A stretch of 64,000 nucleotides of DNA from Aquarana catesbeiana (lineage: Eukaryota; Chordata; Amphibia; Anura; Ranidae). Positions 47,109 through 57,881 of the stretch are shown in pieces (within the stretch, counting starts at the first letter, position 1; each line of letters opens with the position of its first letter). The stretch covers positions 196,063,640 through 196,127,639 of the forward strand of contig NC_133324.1 of the NCBI RefSeq assembly GCF_042186555.1. The letters are read 5' to 3'. The notes beneath the pieces are model-generated. The model saw only the letters and a program-made list of their open reading frames with translations. It was not told the origin of the DNA and ran no database searches. A program made the translations under genes and the position numbers.

Positions 47109-47500
47109 GGCCCCTTTCACACATGCTGTCCGATCAGGTCTGCCTGTCAGTTTTTCAGGCGGACCATGATCAGACGCTCTGTACACCTCTATGGAGCAAC
47201 GGATGTCAGCGGTTACATGTCTGTTGACATTCGCCGATATCCGATCCGGTCCGCAAAATCCACACAGATGGAAACCCTATTTTCCATCCGTCTGGCGGAT
47301 CAGATTGGATGAAAATGGACAGGTGGATTCATTTTCATCCGATCTCCCATAGAGGACAGCGGGGCTCTGACAGGTCCATCTCTGCACAATGAGTGGAGAT
47401 GGACCTGTCATCCGCCTGCTCAGTAGAGATCAATGAATCGATCCCCCCCACTGAGCAAGTGGAATCCATCAAAACGGACGTGCCCTGTGTGAAAGGGGCC
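47109..47500. mobile_element. Harbinger MITE with TAA target duplication, inside element H
   Basis: TAA lies at 47106-47108 and 47501-47503. Termini are ggcccctttcacac and gtgtgaaaggggcc, a perfect 14-bp inverse. Removing the element rejoins normal Tc1-like sequence. It is non-coding. Confidence 0.9.
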
Positions 47501-47918
47501 TAAAGGCTTCACAGAACAGCTGAATTTATACTGAGATTAAATTACACACAGGTGTACTCTATTTACTAATTAGGTGAACTCCGAAGGCAATTGGTTCCAC
47601 TAGATTTTAGTTAGGGCCGGGGTATCGGAGTAAAGGGGGCTGAATACAAATCCACGCCACACTTTTCAGACATTTATTTGGGAAATATTTGGAAAACCAT
47701 TTATCATTTTCCTTTCACTTCACAATTATGTGCCACTTTGTGTTGGTCTATCACATAAAATACCAATATAATACATTTAGGTTTTTGGTTGTAACATGAC
47801 AAAATGTGGAAAATTTCAAGGGGTGTGAATACTTTTTTCAAGGCACTGTATATTTACTTTTCTTTATCCCTAAAATGAAAGTTTACCAGTACAACAATAT
47901 TTCAAATTTAATGCCATC

Positions 47919-48332
47919 TTAAAGCAGAGGTCCACCCACCCCTGCAAAAATTAAAAGCCAGCAGCTACACATACTGCAGCTGCTGATTTTTAATAATAGG
48001 ACACTTACCTGTCCTGGAGTCCAGCGATGTTGACACTGCAGCTGATGTTTCCATTAGCTGTCGGGGGCTGTCACCACCATTGCTGGTAAGAGAACCCAGT
48101 AGTGAAGCATTACGGCTTTACGCCGGGGGAACCTACTGCGCATGCGCGAGGCACTGCTGCGCTCTCCTATTGGCCTGATGGCGGGAGATGGAGGAGGGAG
48201 CTGAGCTGCTGACGTAATGCAACATGGCCCGGTCCGTCCCCCTCTCCCGAACGGTGCCAAATGTGGCATCGGAGGGAGGGGGGAGGGGACAAATGAGCAG
48301 AATTTCCACTTTTGGGTGGAACTCCGCTTTAA
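47919..48332. mobile_element. MITE family M2, third copy (inverted), with NRF1-type site
   Basis: It starts ttaaagcagaggtccaccc and ends gggtggaactccgctttaa. The hairpin cagcagctaca with tgcagctgctg lies near 47957-47987 and has one mismatch. gcgcatgcgc is at 48138-48147. Confidence 0.82.
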
Positions 48333-50253
48333 GCAGAATAGTAGTGCTTTTTTACCTGTGTACACTGTTACTAGAAAAAACTTTTTTTTTTAACTTCTTA
48401 ATTATTATTACAAGTTTTTTTTTTTTTTTAGAAAACAGATAGCATGTTCAGGTGATTCTTCCAGCATTTGAGGCAATCCTGGGCAACAGATTTGCACATT
48501 TCTTTGCCACTGGACCCTTTATAGCCAAACTATTCATCTTCCCTTTTATTATTCACTATCATCCCGCCATAATTTTCAAAGTACAAGGAAAAAAACAACC
48601 TTTCTCTGGTATGATTTTGATTGTTATATCACCACTGAGGGGTCCTCCTTTTCCTAGCACCATCATAGTAGGTCTTGTGTACCTCAGGTCATAGTGTAAA
48701 AGAGCACAGGGTAGTTATTGGTGTAGGATAAACAGGAATAACTGGCTCAGATGAGGGGAAACTCATACATACCCTATCTGAGAGACAGAAATGTCTTACA
48801 CAATCTTTGAAAAGCCACTATTAAAATAAACATTTTGAAAAAGTTTGAAAGCGAATACCTCTACTTGGATGTTGATGATCTTCTTTTAGTTAAGTATGAC
48901 ATCCATGGAAGTACAGTATAACTTATGTATCGCAACACACATTCTGTATATTATCTGCTATGTATATGTTTAGTCACATTTTTTTTTTAATTAACTACAT
49001 TTTTAAGGTCAGAATTGATTAATGTGATGTTCAAGCAAGTCCTTTTTGTGGACAATATGGAGGGCAGGTTGATGCATCGTATTAGCAATGGACAGAAAAA
49101 TATTCATGGCTTGTTATTACAATTCAGTGCACCACAACACACAATTTGTGTTTTGTGGTCCACTGCACTGCCTTGGACACTACTGTACACGACATTGGGT
49201 TCAAGTCACATTGAATTATAATACTGCCTAGATTTAATAGTGTGCATTGCCTTAACCCTGCAATTCTTGATGCGTCCTGTCTAATATAGGCTTTATTTAA
49301 AATATCCAGATGCCTTCAGATACTGAGAACTTGCATGAAGAAAACTCTTCACAAACCAGGTCATTTCATATGATTTATGATATCATTTTTTTTTATTAAT
49401 AACTTATTTATTTTATTAATATATTACTGTTATTGGTTATTCTTATTATTATTGTTGTTACTATTTTAAAATAATTTAATTTAGAAATAATATTACTATA
49501 TTAAAAATGTCATATATCAAATAGGGATATCTTTGACATGTTCATTTTACCTCTAGAAATTAGATAAGAACTCTCACCAGAAGTTGAAAAGAGTTGTTCA
49601 ACTCTCCAGGGGACCCAATGCACATATCGCTTGTGGCTGTAAAATTATGTGCAGTAGTTCTGAAATGAGGTGTATTTTTTATATCTGTTAGTGCTGCCTG
49701 AAGCCCAAATTATGGATGTAGTGTAGGCAGCCATTAAATCACAGCCCCTCTCCATTCTGCTGCCCTCATTGTGCCCCCGCCCCCCCCCCCCCTTGATTCT
49801 GCAGCCCCTTCTTGCCATGCAGCACTGTGCCTCCTCTGCACCCTTTGTACTGTGAAAAGACAACCCCCCCACAGCCGCCACCTTAAAAGGAGACTGCAGT
49901 AATAGCTGGTGGCTTGTGTTGCGAATTGTGGTGGCTGGAAAAGGAGTGCTGACATTTACAAAAACACAAAATAAAAACACAAGCTGGCAGCTACTACATT
50001 TGTAGAGACAGACTTAGGGTAGTAGTTGCCAGCTTGTATTGCTTTGGGTTTGCGTTTTTGTGAATCGCATTGCTCATTTACAGCTGCTGTCTTTCACATC
50101 ACAAGCTGCCAGCTGCTACTGCTGTAAACTCCTCCACAGCTGTCAACTGCTGAAGATTATGGATCAGTGTTTCCACAGTATGAAGGGTAGCAGGGGCTGC
50201 TTGGGCTCTGTGTATGTTCTGTCCCCTTCCTCTGCGTGCATCAGTGAAAAGTA
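48333..50253. other. Mostly unique non-coding DNA
   Basis: A local hairpin (acaagctggcagctac with gtagttgccagcttgt, 49979-50036) and a C-run (49777-49792) were seen. 49680-50250 has a repeat-like texture. No gene. Confidence 0.45.
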
Positions 50254-50261
50254 CAACCTCA

Positions 50262-50455
50262 AATCAAAAAGTTGAGACACTGTGTAAAATCTGCAGAAAA
50301 ATATATGCAATGATTAGTAAATCTTCTAAACGCATATTTTATTCAAAATAGAAAACATAACAAATAGGGTTGCACTGATTTATATCGGCAAGTATTCATG
50401 TCCGGTCATGTATATTCGTTTTTTCAATTGTTCTGCGCGGCTTTTCAGCACTTAA
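50262..50455 (+). repeat. Direct repeat copy 1 (partner 51624-51800)
   Basis: It runs from gttgagacactgtgtaaaat through 'tagggttgcactgatttata' to ggcttttcagcacttaa, as does copy 2. Copy 1 has 10 extra bases (catgtccggt) near 50398. The shared block spans both the element-D terminus and the tagggttgcac sequence. Confidence 0.9.
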
Positions 50456-51623
50456 ATAAAAATAAAAATAAAATAGGAATGTTAAAAAGGTGACAAAAAC
50501 TTACAAGTGTATTATATTCAATAAGGTTTACAATGAATGAGACAAAATGCGTTGTGTGATATTAATACATCCAAACTAAAAGGACGAGAGGATGCCTAGT
50601 GAAAGTGAGTGTTACAAAAAGTGCTATGGAGTGAACCATGTATTACATAAACAGAAAGTAAAGGGGATTAAAAATAAAATAATTAATACCTTATTGCGTT
50701 GTTGAAGTAATTGTGTGTTCAGATCAGAAGAGTATAACTACTGCTTCTGTATTGAAGAGATTTGTAATAGACTAATCAGTAATAGATTTTTTCAATAATG
50801 AAACCCAGCAGCACACTAATGTCCGTTCTTACCCATCCATCTTGCAAAGCATGTATGTGTGCTCTCCCCGGGCATCGTCTGAGGACTGCTGGTGGGGGGC
50901 ATATTTTAAGTACCTTTGTAATTAATTTGAAAATGGGTAATAGGTGTGTGCCTCTGCCTCTGAAAGCCAATGAGCTGTCTATGGCGGCCCTTCTGTGGCC
51001 ACCTCGGCGTTCTGGAAGGCTGGGCTGCCCCGGTTTCCTCCGTCGCCTCCAACGTAATAACGTGACGTGAGGGGTGACATGCATGCACGGTGACACGAAT
51101 GAGTTGGTCATACCGCGCTCAATTTCACCCCCCCATCAGACAGCGATCACAGAACGCCGCCGGCACGTTATAAGCTCCCCACAGTGGTAGATGTTAATAT
51201 TGTAGGGGCTGAAAAAGGGGGATACGTGAAATACACACATATCTCTGCCATGCCGGGAAGCCTAACAGGTTAGAGGTAAAGTCCCCAAGGGCAAGAGACG
51301 GACTAAAAAAGACAGCGGCTCAAGGGATCTGTGAGGGGGGGGGGGGGGAATAGAAAATTGATTTTTTACTTTTGCACATAACTTGCATCCTTTTTTGACA
51401 TTGCAATAGTATTAGTGTCTATGCACATAATTGTATTCATAAGTAGTGATTTGTAATGAGCCGTTAAGCAGGTACATTGCATACTGAATAACAAAACAAT
51501 GAATAAAACGGTATAAAGTATAGTTCCCTTTAACCTCATTCAGCAGGAAAGGCCGGACATAGATGGATGGACACGAGAGCAAGACTTGTACTCTAGAAAA
51601 AGGCTCTGTTTCCACTACTGTGA
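50456..51623. other. Sequence between the two direct repeats
   Basis: AT-rich at both sides with a GC-rich centre (50800-51180). No transposase or gene was recognised. A G-run lies at about 51337-51350. Confidence 0.5.
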
Positions 51624-51800
51624 GTTGAGACACTGTGTAAAATCTGCAGAAAAACAAAATGCAATGATTAGTAAATATTAAAAACACATTTTTTTTCAAA
51701 ATAGAAAACATAACACATAGGGTTGCACTGATTTATATCGGCAAGTATTCATGTATATTCGTTTTTTCAATTGTTCTGCGCGGCTTTTCAGCACTTAATT
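51624..51800 (+). repeat. Direct repeat copy 2
   Basis: See copy 1. After aagcacttaa-type sequence this copy continues into the Harbinger transposase region while copy 1 continues into AT-rich DNA. Confidence 0.9.
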
Positions 51801-51882
51801 GGAAACATGGAAGATACCACCAGTCCAGTAGCTATGCTTGGTCTTATGGCTATCCAAAATGTACTTAACAAAATAAAAGTCA

Positions 51883-52164
51883 AGGCGAAGAATGTGGAGT
51901 AAAGAATGGCTCTTCAACCATGCCAAGTACTCCCATATGCAACTCATCCTGGAAATTCAAGAAAATAACCCAGATGACTTCCGCAATTATTTGCGAATGA
52001 ACGATGAGTGCTTCCAGCAACTCTTGGCAGCTGTCACTCGAGTGATCTAATAACAGGATACATCAATGCGTCAGGCTATCAGTGCCGCGCAAAGGCTGAT
52101 GGCCACCCTGCGTAATGTGGCGACAGGACGAAGCCTGCAGGACAATGAAGTGGATAATGAATTC
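51883..52164 (+). pseudogene. PIF/Harbinger transposase N-terminal relic
   Basis: The plus-strand frame from 51883 reads RRMWSKEWLF, then HMQLILEIQ, NNPDDFRNYLRMNDECFQQL and, after two in-frame TAA codons (52048-52053), QDTSMRQAISAAQRLMATLR and VATGRSLQD. The F-x-N-Y-L-R-M block and the ISAxxRLxxTLRxxATGxS block are hallmarks of the region upstream of the DDE domain in PIF/Harbinger transposases. The catalytic half is absent, because recognisable sequence stops near 52170 and element C starts at about 52440. Harbinger transposases work with a second Myb-like protein; none was seen. The MITEs here with TTA/TAA duplications may once have used such an enzyme, which is inference. Confidence 0.85.
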
Positions 52165-52439
52165 CTTTACTCAATGCTTCTGGTGAGTTTGACCCCCTGG
52201 GGGAGTGTGCATCACATGGTGGAATACGTTTATTCTGGTGAAAGGTGCACGCTTGGACATCAGTGATTCTACACCTGTAAAAGCCTTTGAACTGTCTTCA
52301 TTATCACTGTTGCATAGAGACGTACAACTGTGTTTCTGGCCACATGCTCTGACACAGTTTTTGTCTTTTATATTCCAGTGCTGTTTTTTGTATTTAATGA
52401 TCCAGCGTTTGACTGCTAGACTTTTATACTACTGTATTC

Positions 52440-53987
52440 AACACTGAAGAAATTACACTTTGCTACAATGTAAAGTAGTGAGTGTACAGGTGGTATAACA
52501 GTGTAAATTTGCTGTCCCCTCAAAATAACTCAACACACAGCCATTGATGTCTAAACCACTGGCGACAAAAGTGAGTACACCCCTAAGTGAACATGTACAA
52601 ATTGGGCCCAAAGTGTCAATATTGTGTGTGGCCACCATTATTTTCCAGCACTGCCTTAAGCCTCTTGGGCATGGAGTTCACCAGAGCTTCACAGGTTGCC
52701 ACTGGAGTCCTCTTCCACTCCTCCATGATGACATCACAGAGCTGGTGGATGTTAGAGACCTTGCGCTCCTCCACCCTCCATTTGAGGATGCACCACAGAT
52801 GCTCAATAGGGTTTAGGTCTCGACATGCTTGGCCAGTCCATCACCTTTACCCTCAGCTTCTTTAGCAAGGCAGCAGTTGTCTTCGAGGCGTGTTTGGGGT
52901 CATTATCATGTTAGAATACTGCCCTGCGGCCCAGTCTCGAAGGGAGGGTATCATGCTCTGCTTCAGTATGTCACAGTACATGTTGGCATTCATGGTTCCC
53001 TCAATGAACTGTAGCTCCCCAGTGCCGGCAGAACTCATGCAGCCCCAGACCATGCTTGATTGTAGGCAGGACACACTTGTCTTTGTACTTCTCACCTGGT
53101 TGCCGCCACACATGTTTGACACCATCTGAACCAAATAAGTTTATGTTGGTGTCATCAGACCACAGGACATGGTTCCAGTAATCCATGTCCTTAGTCTGTT
53201 TGTCTTCAGTAAACTCCTTCAGGCTTTCTTGTGCATTATCTTTAGAAGAGGCTTCCTTCTGGGACGACAGCCATGCAGACCAATTTGATGCAGTGTGCAG
53301 CGTATGGTCTGAGCACTGACAGGCTGACCCCACCCCCACCCCTTCAACCTCTGCAGCAATGCTGGCAGCGCTCATACGTCTATTTCCCAAAGACAACCTC
53401 TGGATATGGCGCTGAGCACGTGCACTCAACTTCTTTGGTCGACCATGGCAAGGCCTGTTCTGAGTGGAATCTGTCTTGTTTAAACCACTGTATGGTCTTG
53501 GCCACCGTGCTCAAGCTCGGTTTCAGGTCTTGGCAATCTTCTCATAGCCTAGGCCATCTTTATGTAGAGCAACAATTCTTTTTTTCAGATCCTCAGAGAG
53601 TTCTTTACCATGAGGTGCCATGTTGAACTTCCAGTGACCAGTACCAGTGAGATTGATAACACCAAATTTAACACACCTGCTCCCCATTCACACCTGAGAC
53701 CTTATAACACTAATGAGTCACATGACACCGCGGAGTAAAAACGGCTAATTGGGCCCAATTTGGACATTTTCACTTAGGGGTGTACTCACTTTTGTTGCCA
53801 CCAGTTTAGACATTATTGGTTGTGTTTTGAGTTATTTTGAGGGGTCAGCAAATTTACACTATTATACAAGCTGTACACTCACTGCTTTACATTGTAGCAA
53901 AGTGTCATTTCTTCAGTGTTGTCACATGAAAAGATATAATAAAATATTTACAAAAATGTGAGGGGTGTACTCATTTTTGTGAGATAC

Positions 53988-53989
<2 letters not shown>
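52440..53989 (-). mobile_element. Tc1-like element C (family I), near full length, left terminus lost
   Basis: The right end ...tgtgagatactg (53989) and the long subterminal repeat (53757-53989) match elements A and B. The left subterminal repeat starts at about 52440 without the outer ~70 bp. It encodes the minus-strand transposase pseudogene at 52616-53621. The right flank is (GT)n(AT)n. Confidence 0.9.
52616..53621 (-). pseudogene. Tc1-like transposase (family I), multiply frameshifted
   Basis: The start codon is at 53619-53621 on the minus strand (MAPHGKELSEDLKKRIVALH, first helix-turn-helix). About 335 codons to a TGA at 52616-52618 equals normal length. Visible parts are AKTIQWFKQ, a paired-like second subdomain ([24 protein letters not shown], frame 53001-53429) and VLWSDDTNINLFG with the first catalytic aspartate. 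IKHGLG and a frameshift come before the GCMSSAGTGEL block (frame 52862-53134). The expected QxDNDPKH second-aspartate motif is damaged to NMIMTPNT by a frame change near 52910. The [10 protein letters not shown] region is present near 52800-52830 with a further shift. The C-terminal tail NNGGHTQY is recognisable. It is inactive. This is the parent-type gene from which the tails in A and B derive. Confidence 0.9.
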
Positions 53990-54019
<30 letters not shown>

Positions 54020-54041
54020 TATATATATATATATATATAAT
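53990..54041. repeat. (GT)n(AT)n microsatellite
   Basis: A compound dinucleotide tract between element C and a hAT MITE. Confidence 0.96.
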
Positions 54042-54226
54042 CAGTGGTTCTCAACTCCAGTCCTCAGGACCCACCAACAGGCCAGATTTTAAGTATTACC
54101 TTGGGGAGATGCAGGCTAGAATACTGCAATCACTGAGCAGCAAATGATATCACCTGTGATGTATTTCAGTTATCTTGCAAACCTGGCCTGTTAGTGGGTC
54201 CTGAGGACCGGAGTTGAAAACCACTG
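54042..54226. mobile_element. hAT MITE, TIR cagtggttctcaactccag
   Basis: The left end cagtggttctcaactccagt plus cctcaggaccc and the right end gggtcctgagga plus gagttgaaaaccactg are inverse. It is 185 bp. The flanks are AT-rich simple repeat, so the 8-bp duplication cannot be resolved. Confidence 0.85.
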
Positions 54227-54696
54227 ATATATATAATATGACAAATAGCAACCCCAGTTATAAACCTCCTCTGCTGCCAGTTTCGGGAATGTCTCCTCTC
54301 TACTTCCCTCCAATTCCGATTTTACTGGGAACGTTGTCCTAAGATGTGCTTATTTGCGCTTCCCATCTGGTAAGCGCATATGTTTGGTGGTGGAGGTTCA
54401 CTGTGCAGGGTGTACCTGTTTTCCATTTTTCACTGGAATCTCACGGAGAACTACCAGGGGACTCTTTTTGTTTTCCTTTACACTAATGAACTTTGCTATC
54501 TATTCACAATACTGATTTGATATCGTTGTCATATATGTGTGTGTTTATTGCATATACCATCTCTTCACATTTATATATAGCGCAGTTTTTTTTTGTTTTT
54601 CTTGTTTGTTGTGAATATTTCACGGTTGAACTGCTGCTTATTTGGGGATTTTCTATGACAGCGCGGTGATTTTCTTTACTTGTTTTGTTTTCCTTT
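54227..54696. other. Unassigned repeat-like DNA within element D
   Basis: T-rich with tatatatagcgcagttt near 54570. No ends were identified. Confidence 0.4.
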
Positions 54697-54831
54697 ATTA
54701 TGTACTGTAGATGACGATATATTTAAAGTCTCTGCAATTTTACGTTCAGGAATGTTTTTCTGAAATTGACAATTTTTAGAAGCAACTTTTTACAGATTGA
54801 ACCTCAGCCCATCTTTACTTCTGAGACACTC
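54697..54831 (-). pseudogene. mariner/Tc1-type transposase helix-turn-helix relic (element D)
   Basis: The minus-strand translation over 54762-54697 reads QKNIPERKIAETLNISSSTV followed by HN. This is a classic helix-turn-helix pattern: an alanine-glutamate recognition start and an S-S-S-T-V second helix, as in Tc1/mariner N-terminal domains. Sequence upstream (54831-54763) shows KDGLRFN and a stop. The piece sits about 660 bp inside the right terminus of element D, compatible with the start of its transposase gene. Everything downstream has been replaced by other insertions. With only one motif, the family is uncertain. Confidence 0.6.
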
Positions 54832-54832
54832 T

Positions 54833-55160
54833 GGGGGTTATTTACTAAAGGCAAATCCACTTTGCACTACAAGTGCAAACTACAAGTGCAAAGTGCACTT
54901 GAAATTGCACTGAAAGTGCACTTGGAAGTGCAGTCACTGTAGATCCGAGGGGAGACATGCAAGGAAAATAAAAAACAGCATTTTAGCTTGCACATGATTG
55001 GATAACAAAATCAGCAGAGCTTCCCCTCATTTCAGATCTTCCCCTCATATCTACAGCGACTGCACTTCCAAGTGCACTTTCAGTGCAATTTCAAGTGTAC
55101 TTTGCACTTGTAGTTTGCACTTGTAGTGCAAAGTGAATTTGCCTTTCGTAAATAACCCCC
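54833..55160. mobile_element. 328-bp palindromic MITE, TIR gggggttatttac
   Basis: The left arm opens gggggttatttactaaagg and the right arm closes cctttcgtaaataaccccc. Both arms are built of short tandem motifs: 'gcactacaagtgcaaactac', 'aaattgcactgaaagtgcac' and their complements. Nearly the whole element pairs with itself except about 100 bp in the centre. It is nested in element D. Confidence 0.9.
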
Positions 55161-55494
55161 CCTGACTCTAAGATGCTCTTTTTATACCCAGTCCTGTTAC
55201 TGACCTGTTAACCTAATTAGTTGCAAAAGGTTCTTCCAGCTCTTCCTTAGTGACACTTACTTTAAAAGCTTTTTGTTGCCCTGTCCCAACTTTTGAGACA
55301 TGTTGCTGCCATCAATTTCAAAATTACCTTATTTTTTTCTTAAAATGTTGCATTTTCTCAGTTTAAACATTTAAAAATGTTTTCTATTTTCTATTGTGAG
55401 GAAAATATGGGTTTATGAGATCATTGCATTCTGTTTTTATGCAGATTTTACACAGTGTTACCAACTTTTTTGGAATTGGCGTTGTATGCTGCAA
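55161..55494 (-). other. Right terminal region of element D
   Basis: Non-coding end sequence leading to the terminal repeat (see 50254-55494). Confidence 0.6.
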
Positions 55495-56010
55495 TGTGTT
55501 TGGTGTGTGAGCTATCTGACTGAGTGTTATGTACACTGGGTACCCTGGGGAATTTAACAAGCCTTTTTACATTCTTCTCGTGAAACTTTTTCTTTAGGAT
55601 AAAGAAAACCCATATGCAAATTAGCCTTCACATTACTAAGGCTCATACTGTATATTTCATTGCATTTTCGGGTTATTAAAATTGATATAAATAAAATATT
55701 TCTGTACTTTTATATATACTTTCACTTTAGGGATAACAAATGTGCTGCATTAGATAAACGGCGCACAGAGATTTTCTTATGTAGTTTTTACAAAATGTTT
55801 CAAACACGTAAATTCATATATTCCATGAAATGATTGGAACCATCTATTTAATTTGTCTACTTCGCTTATAGTTATTTTACATTTGTGTAAGAAAAATACA
55901 AGCATTCATGTATCATACCCCATGATCTAACAGGATGAGTTGATTTGGTGATGTGTAAAAAAGGTATTATGAATTTAATGCTCTCATACCTAGTTTCCCC
56001 TTATAAACAA
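55495..56010. other. Unique non-coding DNA
   Basis: AT-rich with no recognised feature. Confidence 0.5.
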
Positions 56011-56155
56011 GAGCATCTTTTACAGTTTCACGGTGGGCCCTATTGGGGAATAACTACTGTACCTTTACTTAAATCAGTATAAAGCTCAAAAAGAAAAAAA
56101 TATTATATAGCAGTTATTCCCTGAATAGGCCCACAGTGAAACTGTAAAAGAGCTC
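56011..56155. repeat. Small fold-back MITE, cttttacagtttcac arms
   Basis: The left arm tcttttacagtttcacggtg plus ggcc and the right arm ggcccacagtgaaactgtaa plus aagagc are inverse. A second inner pair, ggggaataact with agttattccc, extends the stem. Confidence 0.85.
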
Positions 56156-56301
56156 AGGAGAAGCCACTGTACTAAAACTCCTGTTAGTACAGCGATCTCC
56201 CCTGCTGAGCTATTGTGTTCTGACAGAGGGACGGACCCACCAGAACACATCGGTCATGCTCCTTCATCAGAAGCAGGCCGAACGGCTGGCTTCTGTCAGA
56301 C

Positions 56302-56493
56302 TGGTTGCCGTACACAGGGGCCAAATGCCGCCTGATATTCTGCCCGTGTGTACGGCCCTTAACAGTACCTGTATATAAAGGCTGTTGTGAACACTTTATT
56401 GCTCTCTCTCTCTAATGCCATATCTCGAAGGAGTAATTTCTTAGATAAAGGCTTTAACAACTCAGGTTGGAAATCGGACAGTTTTACACAGTT
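56302..56493 (+). repeat. Direct repeat copy 1 (partner 57700-57881)
   Basis: Both copies run from acacgggccaaatg-type sequence through 'aaggctgttgtgaacacttt' and 'ctcgaaggagtaat' to gttttacacagtt. Copy 1 ends at the left end of the MITE at 56492. Confidence 0.92.
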
Positions 56494-57694
56494 AAAGTGA
56501 TTGTAAAGGCTCTTTTTTTTTTTAAATAACAAATATGTTATACTTTCCTCCTTTGGTGCAGTTGGTTTTGCACAGAGCAGCCCCAATCCTCCTCTTCTCG
56601 TGTCCCTCTTTGCTGCTCCTGGCCCTCTCTCCTTTGAGTGCCCCTCAGCTAGCAGCTTGCTACAGGGGTGCACCCAAACCGAGTCGGAGCTCCGTGTATC
56701 CATTCAGACACTGAGCCCCGGCCTGGCCCCTCCCCCTGTCTCCCCTGATTGGCTGACTGACTTTGACAGCCGTGGGAGCCAATGGCGCTGCTGCTCTGTC
56801 TCAGCCAATCAGGAGGAGTGTACTGGATGGCTGAGACTGGTCGTGCAGCCCCTTACTCCCAAAGCTGTTTTTTGCAGATGCTTCCACCGCTCTCCCTTTC
56901 TGTGATCTTTTTCACTGGAGGACCTAATACCACCCCTGACCAGACAGCGCGCTATGTGACATCCCTTCACCCATAATAAGGAGTGATTTATTTTCTATGT
57001 ATTAGCAGTTGACAGGACAATCTATGGTATTTGAGATCAGTGGTGCCATATTATAAGTGGTAGGACGCCCTTTGTGTTCTGTCCGGGGCCTTGGATTTGC
57101 GCATCTCTCGTTGTTAAGCGTTGGCTCATGGATTTGATCCCTGCCGGCAAACCATTTATTTCCATTTTTTCTTGAAGTTGGATGCTACCTGATGTTGGCT
57201 TAGGAGTAACACGATAATTACATACCTCACCATCAGCCCCTGAAGAAGAGGTTTCAACATTTACAACCTTGAAATGCATCAGGCCTCTGTTTTAGCCCTT
57301 TGCCGAAACAGTCTGTGTGAGGTTAATTGCACTGTTGTAAACAGATATGTATACTCCTTTTATCTTTGTCATGTATTAACTTTTGATAATAAAATTATAT
57401 TTTTTTTGATACATTATCGTTTGAAGACTCTTGCCTTTTAAAGTCCCACAAGAGGAAAATTTCCCATTGTGTAGTCTTATAGGGATGTGGGCAAGGTGTC
57501 TTCTTCCACAAGGGTCTTGTCACCACCATCGTGTACTAGATGGCTGAGGGGATCGTGGACAGCGCTGGAGAGAGAAGGAGCTGAGGTAGGTAATTGGGGG
57601 GTGCTGGGGAGGCTGCTACACACAGAAGGTTTTTTATCTTAATGCATAGAATGCATTAAGATAAAAAAACCTTCTGCCTTTACAACTCCTTTAA
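56492..57694. mobile_element. MITE family M1, enlarged by a ~650-bp insertion
   Basis: Ends are ttaaagtgattgtaaaggc and gcctttacaactcctttaa. A 25-bp hairpin, cagaaggttttttatcttaa plus tgcat with its complement, lies at 57623-57676. The stretch 56905-57540 is foreign to other copies, ends in AT-rich 'ataataaaattatat' and contains the hammerhead-like 57240-57274 motif. Confidence 0.75.
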
Positions 57695-57699
57695 GGGCT

Positions 57700-57881
57700 G
57701 TACACACGGGCCAAATGCTGCCTGATATTTGTCCCGTGTGTATGGCCTTTAACAGTACTTGAATATAAAGGCTGTTGTGAACACTTTATTGGTCTCTCTA
57801 ATGTCATATCTCGAAGGAGTAATCTCTTAGATAAAGGCTTTAACATCTCAGGCTGGAAATCAGACAGTTTTACACAGTTTT
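57700..57881 (+). repeat. Direct repeat copy 2
   Basis: See copy 1. This copy continues without interruption into unique sequence (tcacagctgctatc), so it probably keeps the original junction. Confidence 0.92.

Larger units (their letters stand above)
44397..47848 (-). mobile_element. Tc1-like element H (family IV), broken by three insertions
   Basis: The left end cagtggcttgaaaaagtatg and right end atacttttttcaaggcactg are inverse and flanked by TA. Without the inserts it would be the usual size for a Tc1-like element minus a central deletion. Insertions occupy about 44909-46010, 46175-46990 and 47109-47500. The transposase pieces on the minus strand bracket them. Confidence 0.88.
50254..55494 (-). 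mobile_element. 5.2-kb composite bounded by mariner/Tc1-type termini (element D)
   Basis: The left end caacctcaaatc, gttgagac, acactgtgtaaaatctgca and the right end (reverse complement caacgccaattcc, gttgg, acactgtgtaaaatctgca) are inverse. TA flanks both. Inside the right end a minus-strand transposase helix-turn-helix relic remains (54697-54831). The rest of the host gene is displaced by other elements: a duplicated 180-bp segment, a Harbinger relic, Tc1-like element C, a hAT MITE and a palindrome. Confidence 0.7.

Noticed and set aside
49199..49212. ggttcaagtcac as a tRNA or SINE B-box
   Set aside because: No A-box or cloverleaf at the right spacing.
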